64,000 bases of DNA from Christensenella timonensis. Lineage in GTDB: Bacteria; Bacillota; Clostridia; Christensenellales; Christensenellaceae. Below the pieces are notes generated by a model that did not search any database, was not told the origin of the DNA, and saw only the letters and a program-made list of their open reading frames with translations. The DNA is taken from positions 2,250,157 through 2,314,156 of the forward strand of contig NZ_FLKP01000002.1 in assembly GCF_900087015.1 (NCBI RefSeq), given 5' to 3'. Below are positions 26,253-34,877 of this stretch, piece by piece. A program made the translations under genes and the position numbers. Numbering within the stretch: position 1 is the first letter of the stretch; the number at the start of each line of letters is the position of its first letter.

Positions 26253-27511
26253 CACAGTGTCATCACGTCCATCTCTTTTGTGATCGGAATCATTTCCTTG
26301 AGTTCTTTTTTCTTCTCCGCAATATCTTTCAGGACGCTCAACCTGTCTGAGAACAGCTTGCCCGTTTTCTCCACTGGTATTTCATCAAGCTGCGGAAAAT
26401 CCATGTTCGCGGTATCAAGGCCATACTTGACGGACAGGGCATAGGTAACGCTGTCCGCGCGGAACGAATTATCTTCCCGCGAGTATTTCACCCCCTGCTC
26501 CTTAAAACACCGCCCATAGATCGCTTCACGCTGCAACGCCTGGAATTCCTGCTCCGGCGTAAGCCCTTCTTTCAGCAATATCTTTTTTGATTCCGGTGAA
26601 AACAAAGCGTCCTGCCCTAGTGTTTCGGAAACCTCCACCGGATATTTTTTCTTGAACCGTTCGTTTACTTCGATAAGCGTTTCCGGCGAGAGTTTTTCAA
26701 AATATGCCCCAAATCCTACAGCCTTACCGGACGTGTCCTGTACGTCGTAAACAACCGCATCCACAAATTCCGTTTTCCCATTTTTCTTTTCCGGTCTCTT
26801 GATAACGATCTCATCCGCATTTTCCACGATTTCCCGGCCAATCGCCCGCCAACGGGTTTTGGACATGACCATCGTGGCGTCAGGCTTTGTTTCGTAGATG
26901 ATGTTTTTGTTTTTGCTTGAAAAATCGTATAACACAGCCTGCATCTCAAGATATGCTTTCCAGTTGTCCGGCGTATACGCATCACTGTTGTTTCGGTTGA
27001 TCTCTCCAATGGTTTCCTGAATCGTCTCGATATCCATATCGCTGATCTTGCAGTTTGATGGGGCAGGCTCCGGCGCATCGAGGATTGCCGCATTGCGCTC
27101 CAGCTTTTCCTTCGTGCTGTCGCGCACCTCCGTTACCGTTGCTTCCGCCATTTGATTACTGTCTACGGTGACGCCGATACGTTTAGCGATCTGGTTGAAT
27201 TTTGCTAAATCCCTTGTGGGGAACATGATATCCACCGCATTCTGCTCCGGGTTATCTACGGCTGCATAGATAAGGCTATACTCCTTGATATGGCTCAAAA
27301 ATTCTTCCATCCGTTCCTTTGGTATGCTGCCGATCATCACGGGTTCGCCCATACGCAGTATCTTTTTCAGGGATGTTTCCCCCCTGTATATTTTGCGCTT
27401 TTTTAACGCTGCGGCAAGGAACACCATAATCTTTCCCGCGCCGCGCCCCATTTGCATGACGATTTCCGTTCCCTGGAATATAAATCTGGCCGCTTCTCCT
27501 TCCATTTTCAA
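26252..27511 (-). CDS. PcfB-like (DUF3801) protein fused to an ArdC-like domain
   Basis: 419 residues. Residues 1-125 match PcfB/DUF3801, the coupling-protein accessory (helical start, then KKILRMGEPVMIGSI ... KEYSLIYAAV). Residues about 185-290 match the N-terminal ArdC/LtrC-like single-strand-DNA-binding domain (YTPDNWKAYLEMQAVLYDFS, IIYETKPDATMVMSKTRW, VVYDVQDTSGK). The last 60 residues are coiled and charged. The fusion would place an antirestriction or DNA-guarding domain at the coupling protein. PcfB proteins are normally only the first part. An AGGAGG site precedes the ATG, and it overlaps VirD4. Confidence 0.7.
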   Translation of the reverse strand: MKMEGEAARFIFQGTEIVMQMGRGAGKIMVFLAAALKKRKIYRGETSLKKILRMGEPVMIGSIPKERMEEFLSHIKEYSLIYAAVDNPEQNAVDIMFPTRDLAKFNQIAKRIGVTVDSNQMAEATVTEVRDSTKEKLERNAAILDAPEPAPSNCKISDMDIETIQETIGEINRNNSDAYTPDNWKAYLEMQAVLYDFSSKNKNIIYETKPDATMVMSKTRWRAIGREIVENADEIVIKRPEKKNGKTEFVDAVVYDVQDTSGKAVGFGAYFEKLSPETLIEVNERFKKKYPVEVSETLGQDALFSPESKKILLKEGLTPEQEFQALQREAIYGRCFKEQGVKYSREDNSFRADSVTYALSVKYGLDTANMDFPQLDEIPVEKTGKLFSDRLSVLKDIAEKKKELKEMIPITKEMDVMTL

Positions 27512-27519
27512 ACCTCCTT

Positions 27520-28119
27520 TTAGCGTTCCGGCTCAATGTCCCGCTCTTTTTCGCGATTTTCCAACTCTTGTATCTTTTCTTTCGCCCACTCCGGCATCTT
27601 TTCAGGATCGATGATTCCCTCAAAGTCATACCGTTCAAATCGTTCTGTCTGACCGTCAAGTAGGTTCTCTCCATATACTGCCGTCCCCCTGGCATTTGGG
27701 GAACATCCAAAGCCGCTTGTTGCTTTGATGATCTGATATTGGGCCGCGCGGTATTCCGGCAAAAGGCTGTCCGCTTTCAAAAGTACATACTCCCCTTTAT
27801 AATCCAAATCCTGACTTTCAGGAATACATATATCTGCGCTTAGAGAACCTTCTTCAATACCATTTTCTTTACGGAACGCAAGTATATCCGCGATTCTCTC
27901 TTTGATTCTATCCGCAAATTTTTGATATGCTTCAAGATATGTCGCATAGCTTTCCATATTTCCATATTCCGGTAAATCCGAAATGTGCCTGCGTTCCAAT
28001 ACCATAAACGGTTCTGCTTTCCCCGGCAATTCTGCAAGCAGGATATGCCTGTCACCAACAGCTACAGTTTCATGCGTGGTGTATTTATTTTTATCCTCAA
28101 TTTTTATTTCAAACTTCAT
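27520..28119 (-). CDS. Element-borne protein with FGCSPNARG motif, unknown function
   Basis: 199 residues with an AAAGGAG site. The region around residues 120-150 reads YVLLKADSLLPEYRAAQYQI then GFGCSPNARGTAVYG, followed by RYDFEGIIDPEKMPEWAKEK. I recognise this signature from many conjugative-element proteins of Clostridia, where it also appears as one module of larger proteins, but no activity is known to me. The C-terminus is charged (EKERDIEPER). It is 8 bases upstream of the PcfB-ArdC-like gene. Confidence 0.6.
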   Translation of the reverse strand: MKFEIKIEDKNKYTTHETVAVGDRHILLAELPGKAEPFMVLERRHISDLPEYGNMESYATYLEAYQKFADRIKERIADILAFRKENGIEEGSLSADICIPESQDLDYKGEYVLLKADSLLPEYRAAQYQIIKATSGFGCSPNARGTAVYGENLLDGQTERFERYDFEGIIDPEKMPEWAKEKIQELENREKERDIEPER

Positions 28120-28160
28120 AATATTCTCCTTTGCAATTTTTTCTTGGCTTAATTGCGTTT

Positions 28161-29029
28161 TTAAATGTCAAAGTATAATTGACCGTGGGGAGTTCTCGGA
28201 ATTTTTCCAAGCCACCAAAGATAAACCCCTTCCGGTGACGACCAATTCTCCTTTGTCAAGTCATCCTTTCCGTTTTGCTTTCTCGCCTTGAGCATACGTT
28301 CAAAGGCTTTCAGGTAAAGTTCTTTGTATTTTGGATATTGCTCCAGTTCCTGTTCCTGCCTGGTTGACATAGGGCAGCCGATACAGCCGAGCCGCTTATA
28401 TCCTTCGTCGTATAGTCCACAATACGGAATATTCTCTGCACGAATGAACTCCCATACGTCGGCGTCCGTCCAATCGACGATGGGGTTCAAAATCGTCTTT
28501 GAGGTTCGGTAGCACATCTCAACCATGCGCCGTGCTTCGTCGTTATCATCATTCAGCACCAGCCCACGGTTCTTCTTGCTGCCCGTCATTTCTGTGATAA
28601 CGCCATGCCCCTTTTTTCGGTTCAGGCTTTCATCCCACCTGACGCCGGTAACTGTAAGCCGTCCTTGCCCGCCTGATTCTTTCAATTTCTCGCAGCAATA
28701 CCGGACTAAACGGGTAGGCGGTATCATCTTTCTCGGTATCAGGTTCCACATGGTAATGGGGCCGCTTCCGTCCTTATAGTGCGGGATATCCATTCTGACC
28801 TCCGGTATCGCTTTGATGAATCGTACCAACTCCGGAGGATCGACAGATGTAACATTGTAATGAACCTCATGCTTTACCCTCGCCATCTCCGCAAGACGTT
28901 TGATGACGCAGGAATCCTTCCCGCCCGAAAACGCGAGCCAGTATCCTTCCTCCGGCTCGAACGCCTGATACCTTTTGATCGCTTCTTTAACCTTGTTTTT
29001 TTCCCAAATAACGTATTTTCGATCAGCAT
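28161..29029 (-). CDS. PAPS-reductase-family PP-loop protein, split by a -1 frameshift at A7
   Basis: The ATG at 29029 has a GGAGG site and encodes MLIENTLFGKK, the usual family N-terminus as I remember it. The frame is then lost at seven A residues (28996-29002). A -1 shift there reads straight into NKVKEAIKRYQAF, LAFSGGKDSCVIKRL (the PP-loop) and the rest to 28161, about 289 residues. Without the shift the main frame has no proper start before Met at 28886 and would lack the PP-loop. CIGCPMS near residue 215 is a Cys motif. The family includes PAPS reductases and DndC-like sulfur-transfer enzymes. It may be programmed slippage or a broken gene. Confidence 0.75.
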
Positions 29030-29047
29030 ATATACCTCCAAAAAGCC

Positions 29048-29099
29048 AAAAAAAAAGGCGGCAGACTGTTCCGGTTCACCGATCCGGTTCGTCTGCCGC
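29048..29099 (-). terminator. Terminator between the DNA methyltransferase and PAPS-reductase-family genes
   Basis: The 9-bp stem GCGGCAGAC/GTCTGCCGC (29058-29066 with 29091-29099) encloses a second hairpin and is followed on the minus strand by nine T residues. The ribosome site of the next gene begins only a few bases later. Confidence 0.85.
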
Positions 29100-29191
29100 T
29101 AATTGTTCTTTATCCTGCTTTACAGGCAGGATATGTTTATTGTTATCCTTGGGTGGAATCCTTTTCAGTTTTCTGTATCACCTCATCTCTA

Positions 29192-30220
29192 TTATTTGTG
29201 AAGAATGCCTTGGTTCCACAACGATACTTGTTCTGTTTCTTCCCTGATCCTCTTATTCGCCAATTTCACGCTTTGGGGGTTCAGTTCAATCCCCAAATAA
29301 TTGCGTCCATGATTGAATGCCACAAACGCGGTTGTTCCAGATCCTAAGAATGGATCGAGAACCGTTCCACCAACCGGGCAGGACGCTAATATACATTGCC
29401 TGGCTAGTTCAGGCGGGAAGGTAGCAAAATGCTCACCGCCAAACGGTTGAGTCGCAATAGTCCACACGGAACGCTTATTGCGCAGCATGTTTGGTTCGCC
29501 GCTTTCAGATTGGATACAATATTTTGGAGCAGATGCCTTCATGTTGCCGTTGGTTTTTCCGGGGACTCTCATACTCCCTGTTTGTCGGTCAATGTCTTGG
29601 CGTAACCGCATATACGAACTGTTTGCTATAGGTTCGGCAATCGCTTCCGCATCAAAGTAATATCTTCGTGATTTTGATAGCAGGAATACCGTTTCATGGG
29701 CTTTAGTGCACCTGTCCCTGACGCTCTCCGGCATCGGATTTACCTTATACCATATGATTTCTTGCCGCAAGTAAAAGCCAGCGTCACGCAAAGCAAAAGC
29801 CAGCATCCACGGAATACCAATTAAATCCTTCGGTTTACAGCTTTCGACGCCGGTTGTGGGGGCGATATTCCCGATCACAGTACCCATATTGGTACCTTGC
29901 TTGTAGTTGTGGACAGTCTCGTTGCGCGTTCCATCCTTGTTCCTTCCCTGATGACTTCCCGCATAGCTATCTCCTATGACAATCCATAGCGTACCATCGT
30001 CACGAAGTGTTCTTTTCACCTCACTGAATACCTTAACAAGATTTTGGATATATTCTTTCGGCGTTCGCTCCTTTCCTATCTGGCCCTTTATCCCGTAATC
30101 GCGCAGGTTGTAATATGGCGGGGAAGTAACACAGGAATTGATGCAATTCGAGGGCAGAGATTTCAGTACCGTATATGCGTCTCCCTGTAATACTCTGTTC
30201 AGTTCAAGCATTTCAATCAC
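29192..30220 (-). CDS. Site-specific DNA methyltransferase (N4-cytosine/N6-adenine class)
   Basis: 342 residues. The catalytic motif IV TSPPYY (residue about 33) comes before the SAM-binding motif FLGSGTTAF (about 295), the beta-class order of N4/N6 amino-methyltransferases. The Ser-Pro-Pro-Tyr form is common in both N4-C and N6-A enzymes, so the base is uncertain. The start overlaps the upstream gene by 4 bases (GTG 30220; ATG 30211 possible). No restriction endonuclease lies beside it, so it probably protects the element on entry or modifies its own DNA. Confidence 0.85.
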   Translation of the reverse strand: MIEMLELNRVLQGDAYTVLKSLPSNCINSCVTSPPYYNLRDYGIKGQIGKERTPKEYIQNLVKVFSEVKRTLRDDGTLWIVIGDSYAGSHQGRNKDGTRNETVHNYKQGTNMGTVIGNIAPTTGVESCKPKDLIGIPWMLAFALRDAGFYLRQEIIWYKVNPMPESVRDRCTKAHETVFLLSKSRRYYFDAEAIAEPIANSSYMRLRQDIDRQTGSMRVPGKTNGNMKASAPKYCIQSESGEPNMLRNKRSVWTIATQPFGGEHFATFPPELARQCILASCPVGGTVLDPFLGSGTTAFVAFNHGRNYLGIELNPQSVKLANKRIREETEQVSLWNQGILHK

Positions 30221-31035
30221 AATTCTATTTCATCGTCTGACCGGGTTTGCTGATCTTGCCGCGCCATAATTCCGTCCGTTGCCTGCACTTTTAATTCATG
30301 TTCGCACGATCCCCGTTCAAGATTTCGTTCAAACTGCACAAATAGCCGTACCGCTTCTTCTCCCTTAATAACCAGTCGAAAATTTTTTGTTTTGGACAAG
30401 AGTTCTATATTTTCCCTGATATTTTCAAGCAATCCTTTTCGCAATTCAGGATCCAGCAGACTTTCGTGAATTGTGGATAATTCCACTTTTTTGATACAAT
30501 CCGCTATCCCCGCTTCCGAAAGGCAATTCTCATAAAACTTTGTCACACTCTCGGACAACATATTAATATCCGGGTACTGAATTTTAAAGTCATTCAGTGT
30601 CCGGTATATGCGTATGCTTTCCACTTGTTCCTTTGGTATCGCTTTGTATATCTCCTTTTTGAGCGCTTCATCCGAATAATTCTTTCCTTTAAAAAATGTA
30701 TATCCTTTCGGCAAAGAAGATTTAACCTCGACCTTGACATAACATGCGTCCGGGTACTTTTTAATGTCCTTCTTGAATTGCCTTTCATCCTCATAAAAAT
30801 CATATAGATCGCCGATGAACCATTCATTCAATATCGGATCATGAAAATCACGGGTAGCGCAGCATTGATCGAAATTCTTTGAAATGAACCACTCCACATA
30901 AGGCGGTGCGCCCATTCCGGCCTCATGTACCTCGCATATCCGCTTTCCCTCGTAATATATACTGGCGTTATACCCTCCACCATCCGGTGTGTTAAAAGTT
31001 TTTACGCCCTTCATTGCATATCCGTTTATGTCCAT
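30217..31035 (-). CDS. Element-borne protein of unknown function with acidic EIEL tail
   Basis: 272 residues with a GGGAG site. The N-terminal half is beta-rich (KRICEVHEAGMGAPPYVEWF) and the C-terminal half helical. No signal peptide or known catalytic motif. It ends SDDEIEL, one of five proteins in this element with an acidic tail closing in E-x-E-L or D-L-E-L. It overlaps the DNA methyltransferase start by 4 bases and shares its transcript. Function unknown. Confidence 0.55.
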   Translation of the reverse strand: MDINGYAMKGVKTFNTPDGGGYNASIYYEGKRICEVHEAGMGAPPYVEWFISKNFDQCCATRDFHDPILNEWFIGDLYDFYEDERQFKKDIKKYPDACYVKVEVKSSLPKGYTFFKGKNYSDEALKKEIYKAIPKEQVESIRIYRTLNDFKIQYPDINMLSESVTKFYENCLSEAGIADCIKKVELSTIHESLLDPELRKGLLENIRENIELLSKTKNFRLVIKGEEAVRLFVQFERNLERGSCEHELKVQATDGIMARQDQQTRSDDEIEL

Positions 31036-31060
31036 ATGTCATTCTCCCTTCTACTAAAGC

Positions 31061-31423
31061 CTAAAGTTCAGGTTCATCAGGTGTTTGAATGCCCTCATCC
31101 ATGCTAAAATCCAGCGTTTTCAAATCCTGTAATAGTAAAAAACCTGTTGCCTGATACATATCGTCTAAATCTGACAGAAGCACTTCCATACTTTCGATCA
31201 GGTTTTTGCGTAGTACAGGATTTCTAATCTCTTTCTCTGTCTTGGCAATCAGATCATCCTCTGTTTCACCATATTCCTTTTCCGCCGCAACTTCATAGGG
31301 ATCAACTTCATTGTAAAAATCAAATATGCGCTGCGCGAAACTCTCAATTTCCTGGTTAATATCACCCTGACCACCTTTTGATTTGTGATTATCATATTCC
31401 TCTTTTTCATTATCTATGTCCAT
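31061..31423 (-). CDS. Small acidic element-borne protein with EPEL tail
   Basis: 120 residues with a GGGAGG site. It is strongly acidic and helical (AQRIFDFYNEVDPYEVAAEK), ending TPDEPEL. The C-terminal tail belongs to the same group as those of the 30217, 34878, 40387 and 59371 gene products. No motif or family is recognised. It lies between the relaxase and the 272-residue protein, 25 bases from the latter. Confidence 0.5.
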   Translation of the reverse strand: MDIDNEKEEYDNHKSKGGQGDINQEIESFAQRIFDFYNEVDPYEVAAEKEYGETEDDLIAKTEKEIRNPVLRKNLIESMEVLLSDLDDMYQATGFLLLQDLKTLDFSMDEGIQTPDEPEL

Positions 31424-31455
31424 ATAAACCTCCCTAAAGCATTGATCGTTCCGAT

Positions 31456-32874
31456 TTACCGTACCGGTCCGTCTGCCGTTTTATCCTGTTGCTTCTGCTG
31501 CTCCGCAGTCAGAAGATTCCTTTTCATTTCCTTTGCGCACCTGACCACTTCCTCAAGGCTCCGCTTTGCCCGTTTGAGCCGTGAGATTTCTTCCCTGTTT
31601 CGGGTAACTGCGCCTAGTATTATGATCCGCGTTTCCCTGATTGCGTTCAGGTTGTTTTCATACCCATTTTTCATAATCACCTCCTTTGCATTTTGCAGCA
31701 TAACCCGCCGTTCTTCATCCAATTTGTCAGGGATCGCACTGTACCGCTCGTAGATACTGTGTGCGTCAAAAAGGAGTTTAAATTTTTTCTGTGCGCCCCG
31801 CAAGCGGTATTTTTCGGCCTGTAGCTGCTTTAGCTGTGCGTTGACTTGTTCCAGCGTGCTTACCACCTCAGATATTTTTGTGAAGTTATTTTGCGCAACA
31901 AAAAGAAATTGACGCTTATAGTAATAAAACTTCCTGTATTCGCTGACAGGAATACGGGCCTCGCGTGGATTCTGACGTATTTTCCCAAGTAAATACAGGT
32001 AATACAGATATAGTGCTTCAATGCCCGTAAGTTTCCTTCGCGGGAACCGTTTTCTGACATAATATTTCCGGGCAGCCTGCGGCGCTCTTTTTCGTTCCCG
32101 GTGGTATATTCGTGCGTTCAGTTCATCCGTCGAATATCCGAGGGTTTCAAGGCGCATAGCCTTTCGTGCGTCCGGTGCCTTGATCTTCGGGTGCATGACC
32201 GACGCATCGACCTCATATCCCAAATCCTCGAGCCGAATATATAATTCCTCCAAAGAAAAAGACTTGCCAATGCAAGTCTCGATATCGTCAATGACGATCC
32301 CGCGTAGAGTACGGCCCCCGGAATGCCGCCGCAGGTATTCCTCGTATGTCATATTTTTTCCGTCTGTATACTCGATCACCGACAAACCATTCTCGCGGCA
32401 AAGCTCGTCGCTGATTCCCCGCAGCTTGCGATAGAAATCCCCACGGCTGATATGGAATTTCTTTCCCGTCACGCAGGATACAGAATTTACGATGATGTGA
32501 TTGTGCAAATGTTTGTGATCGAGATGTGTTCCAATTACTACTTCAAATTCGCCAAGCCAACGCTGCGCATATTGCTTGCCGATCTCATGCGCAAGCTCCG
32601 GTGTGACCTCGCCGGGTAAAAAAGATTGGATGATATGATAGGCAACGCGCCCGTCCTCTTTCCCAAATTTCTTTTTGGTTGCCGTCATAGCTTTGGCCGC
32701 TGTTTCGGGGCAGCAATTTATTGCACTGACATAACGCGCTCCATCTACCGTTTTTTCCTCATTGCCTGCATACTCCGTTAAAGTCTCAAGCGTCTTTGTC
32801 ACATTCGCTGCATAGTTGATCGTGTCTGTCAGATGCCCCAAATTCCTGATATTGATTATTTTTGTATATGCCAC
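31456..32874 (-). CDS. MOBP-type relaxase (MobA/MobL nuclease domain)
   Basis: 472 residues from GTG 32874 (AGGGAG site); upstream in-frame Met codons fall inside a terminator. The N-terminal relaxase domain has the Tyr-bearing start (MAYTKIINIRNL), the two conserved segments near residues 50-90 and the three-His metal motif GTHLDHKHLHNH (about 118-129). The rest is helical with Arg/Lys-rich parts and a coiled coil (about 335-465). The enzyme nicks oriT and stays bound to the 5' end during transfer. The MobC gene and hairpin-rich oriT candidate lie just upstream. Confidence 0.9.
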   Translation of the reverse strand: MAYTKIINIRNLGHLTDTINYAANVTKTLETLTEYAGNEEKTVDGARYVSAINCCPETAAKAMTATKKKFGKEDGRVAYHIIQSFLPGEVTPELAHEIGKQYAQRWLGEFEVVIGTHLDHKHLHNHIIVNSVSCVTGKKFHISRGDFYRKLRGISDELCRENGLSVIEYTDGKNMTYEEYLRRHSGGRTLRGIVIDDIETCIGKSFSLEELYIRLEDLGYEVDASVMHPKIKAPDARKAMRLETLGYSTDELNARIYHRERKRAPQAARKYYVRKRFPRRKLTGIEALYLYYLYLLGKIRQNPREARIPVSEYRKFYYYKRQFLFVAQNNFTKISEVVSTLEQVNAQLKQLQAEKYRLRGAQKKFKLLFDAHSIYERYSAIPDKLDEERRVMLQNAKEVIMKNGYENNLNAIRETRIIILGAVTRNREEISRLKRAKRSLEEVVRCAKEMKRNLLTAEQQKQQDKTADGPVR

Positions 32875-32903
32875 CCATCTTGTCACTCCCTTCAAAAGCA
32901 TAC

Positions 32904-32929
32904 AAAAAAGAGCGCCTGTCATTGCGCCC
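32904..32929 (-). terminator. Terminator-like hairpin before the relaxase gene
   Basis: GGGCGC pairs with GCGCTC across 8 bases and is followed on the minus strand by TTTTTT, 30 bases before the relaxase start. Confidence 0.65.
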
Positions 32930-32957
32930 TTAAAAACAATATGCCGAACGTCTATTC

Positions 32958-33084
32958 TTATACTTCGGTTTTTATATACTCATCGATGAATTCCATGATT
33001 TCCGGAACCCTGTTTTTTGCCACATTCCATATTGCGCCTATATCCAGAGCCTGATATATGAAGCAATATATCCTTACATCTGTT
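32958..33084 (-). pseudogene. Remnant of a HepT-like HEPN toxin gene
   Basis: A frame ending at the TAA at 32958 encodes ALDIGAIWNVAKNRVPEI followed by MEFIDEYIKTEV, which fits the last helix of MntA-associated HEPN toxins. It has no start codon of its own, and most of the roughly 110-residue protein is missing, including the R-x4-6-H catalytic motif. A start-like MNRCKDILLHI overlaps the end of mntA in another frame, as if an internal deletion joined the two ends. Confidence 0.65.
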
Positions 33085-33364
33085 CATATATGATTTTTCC
33101 TTCCTCCAATACCGCCTTTGCAAAAGAATCATTTCTAAGGCTTTCGTAGGTAATGATATCTACCGGAATATGCAAGGCGTCCTCGATATCCTGTTTCAAT
33201 CCGACCATATCCAGTAAATCATATTGCTTCCCAAAAGAAACGACTAAATCAAGGTCGCTGTTTTTTGTTTCTTCATTACGGGCAACCGAACCAAATACTG
33301 CCGCTTTTTTAATTCCATATTGGTGAAAGAATGGGATAATAGTTTTAATATCGATATTCGTCAT
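33074..33364 (-). CDS. mntA: MntA-type nucleotidyltransferase antitoxin (orphan)
   Basis: 96 residues, full length for the minimal nucleotidyltransferase family. The motif VFGSVARNEETKNSDLDLVV (about residues 23-42) carries the GSxAR and DxD residues. MntA enzymes add AMP to a Tyr of HEPN toxin HepT and so silence it. The adjacent toxin gene is only a fragment, so this antitoxin is now unpaired. It could guard against HepT from related elements. It lies between mobC and the relaxase gene. Confidence 0.85.
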   Translation of the reverse strand: MTNIDIKTIIPFFHQYGIKKAAVFGSVARNEETKNSDLDLVVSFGKQYDLLDMVGLKQDIEDALHIPVDIITYESLRNDSFAKAVLEEGKIIYEQM

Positions 33365-33425
33365 TTTATCACCTTCCTGTGTTTATTATACCCTGAAACA
33401 CTTGCGCTTATCAACCTGTTTGCTG

Positions 33426-33746
33426 TCATAGCTGTCTTAGCTTTTCATCATACAACCGCTTGATCTCGTCAAAATATTGTTCGATGCGCCTGATGCTGTG
33501 GGCAGGTATTTTCTTATCCGAGTTTGCAATGTGGGCGATCTGGTTCACATTCGAGCCAATTTTATTGAGTTCCGCATAGATACTGCCGATCACCTTCCTG
33601 TCGATCACCACAACACGTTCATCCGTCAAACAACATTTGCGGATATATGCCGCCATAGATAATCCCGTCCTTCGCGCGGCTCTTTTAAGCTGTAGGTATT
33701 CATTTGTAGTTAATCGTGTTTCTGCTTTTATCCTGCGCTTTAGCAC
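33426..33746 (-). CDS. mobC: MobC-like relaxosome accessory protein
   Basis: 106 residues from GTG 33746. The N-terminus is ribbon-helix-helix-like (RIKAETRLTTNEYLQLKRAA, GLSMAAYIRKCCL), followed by the conserved MobC signature ELNKIGSNVNQIAHIAN (about residues 60-76). MobC proteins bind oriT and help the relaxase nick. The gene begins 29 bases from the first oriT-like hairpin, between it and the relaxase gene, the expected position. Confidence 0.85.
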   Translation of the reverse strand: MLKRRIKAETRLTTNEYLQLKRAARRTGLSMAAYIRKCCLTDERVVVIDRKVIGSIYAELNKIGSNVNQIAHIANSDKKIPAHSIRRIEQYFDEIKRLYDEKLRQL

Positions 33747-33774
33747 TTTCTCACCACCTTGATTTAACGTAATT

Positions 33775-33880
33775 AAGCGGCGCAGCCGCTTGGGGTTTTA
33801 GGGGCGCAGCCCCTAACAAGCTGCAAAATGCCTGCATTTTGCGATGCTTGCGAGGGATGCGAGGGTAGGGCTTCGCGGGA
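33775..33880. other. Candidate origin of transfer (oriT): three consecutive inverted repeats
   Basis: IR1 AAGCGGC-GCA-GCCGCTT (33775-33791), IR2 TTAGGGGC-GCA-GCCCCTAA (33798-33816) and IR3 GCAAAATGC-CT-GCATTTTGC (33823-33842) lie within 70 bases, all perfect. GCGAGGG is then repeated twice (about 33850-33866). The region is non-coding and sits directly upstream of mobC and the MOBP relaxase. The nick site cannot be placed by eye; the stretch just beyond IR3 is the likely area. Confidence 0.7.
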
Positions 33881-34043
33881 ATTCCATCTTGAAAAAGGTA
33901 ACTTTCCCGCATCCGGCCTGCTACAGCATCAGCTCCCACCGCTGCTTATTGCATACTGGAGCCGTCGTTTGCCGCGGGCGGCTTGGACAATCCCATGAAT
34001 GGAAGCATCACACCTGCCAATAGTCCGTTTGCCGTGCAAATGC

Positions 34044-34799
34044 TCACTTTTTGTCAGCTCCATATTTCAGCCGATAATCCTTTAGAAGCTGCTCCATGTA
34101 AGCAAGCGGCTTTTGTACGTCCCTTCGCGCCGTTTCCTCGATTGCTTCAAACACCTCATCGTAGCCGTAGCTTTCAATGAACCCATTCAGCCGGATGCGC
34201 TGCGCAAGATTCGGTTTATAAAAGAGATCCGCGAAGTGCTCATATACGTGCTTTGGTAAATAGTATTCGGAAATCTCCCGTGCGCGCGCTTCTTCATCTT
34301 CTTCAATATTCTCTTTCTCTTGATCTATCTCTAACTCTATCTCTGTGTCACTCACCGTTACATCTGCGTCACCTTGCGTCACAAGCGCGTCACTTTGTGA
34401 CAAAAGCCTTTTTTGTGCCTGTATCTCACGGTGTTTTCTCATTCGTGCCGCCGACGCGCTTTCCGATCCGATCATGTGCTGCAATGCAGCCATGTAAAAG
34501 GTATCGTTGTCCCATTGCTCTACAAGCCCCATTTTGAGGAACGCCGTAATCGAAAGCGCAACTACCGCTTCCGGTTCGTCAAGGTATAAGGCGAGTTCTT
34601 CCGTTGCCGTCGGCAGGATTTTTTCATACTTTATCATCCCCTCATCCCGCAGGCTTTTCAGCAGCATTTTCAGGTAGACTATGACAATGCTGTCCCCCTG
34701 CGGGAGTTTCCGTAAATACCGGACGCTCTTTTCATCAAAAAAATCTTCTTTCAGCTTTAGCCAGAAAAAGCGTTTGGCTTCCGTTTTTGGATTCCCCAT
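34044..34799 (-). CDS. Phage-type replisome organizer / replication initiator-like protein
   Basis: 251 residues from the ATG at 34799 (GAGGTGG site). Residues 1-120 match the N-terminal domain of phage replisome organizers (RFFWLKLKEDFFDEKSVRYL, then VIVYLKMLLKSLRDEG), a winged-helix DNA-binding fold. The middle is acidic and the C-terminus (about 190-245) is DnaD-like helical (IRLNGFIESYGYDEVFEAIE). Such proteins recruit helicase to an origin. On a conjugative element it could support autonomous replication after excision. The candidate oriT lies just downstream in the minus direction. Confidence 0.75.
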   Translation of the reverse strand: MGNPKTEAKRFFWLKLKEDFFDEKSVRYLRKLPQGDSIVIVYLKMLLKSLRDEGMIKYEKILPTATEELALYLDEPEAVVALSITAFLKMGLVEQWDNDTFYMAALQHMIGSESASAARMRKHREIQAQKRLLSQSDALVTQGDADVTVSDTEIELEIDQEKENIEEDEEARAREISEYYLPKHVYEHFADLFYKPNLAQRIRLNGFIESYGYDEVFEAIEETARRDVQKPLAYMEQLLKDYRLKYGADKK

Positions 34800-34821
34800 T
34801 TCCACCTCATTTTTCCGCAAC

Positions 34822-34847
34822 AAAAAAGCGCCCATCTCTGAACGCTT
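34822..34847 (-). terminator. Weak terminator-like hairpin after the Fic gene
   Basis: AAGCG/CGCTT with a 12-base loop, followed by six T residues on the minus strand. The stem is only 5-6 bp. Confidence 0.4.
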
Positions 34848-34877
34848 CCTGTTGCTATCCACTTTAGTTTATCCGTA

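Noticed and set aside
33751..33939. 62-codon minus-strand open frame
   Set aside because: It covers the three perfect inverted repeats of the oriT candidate; no ribosome site and low-quality protein sequence.
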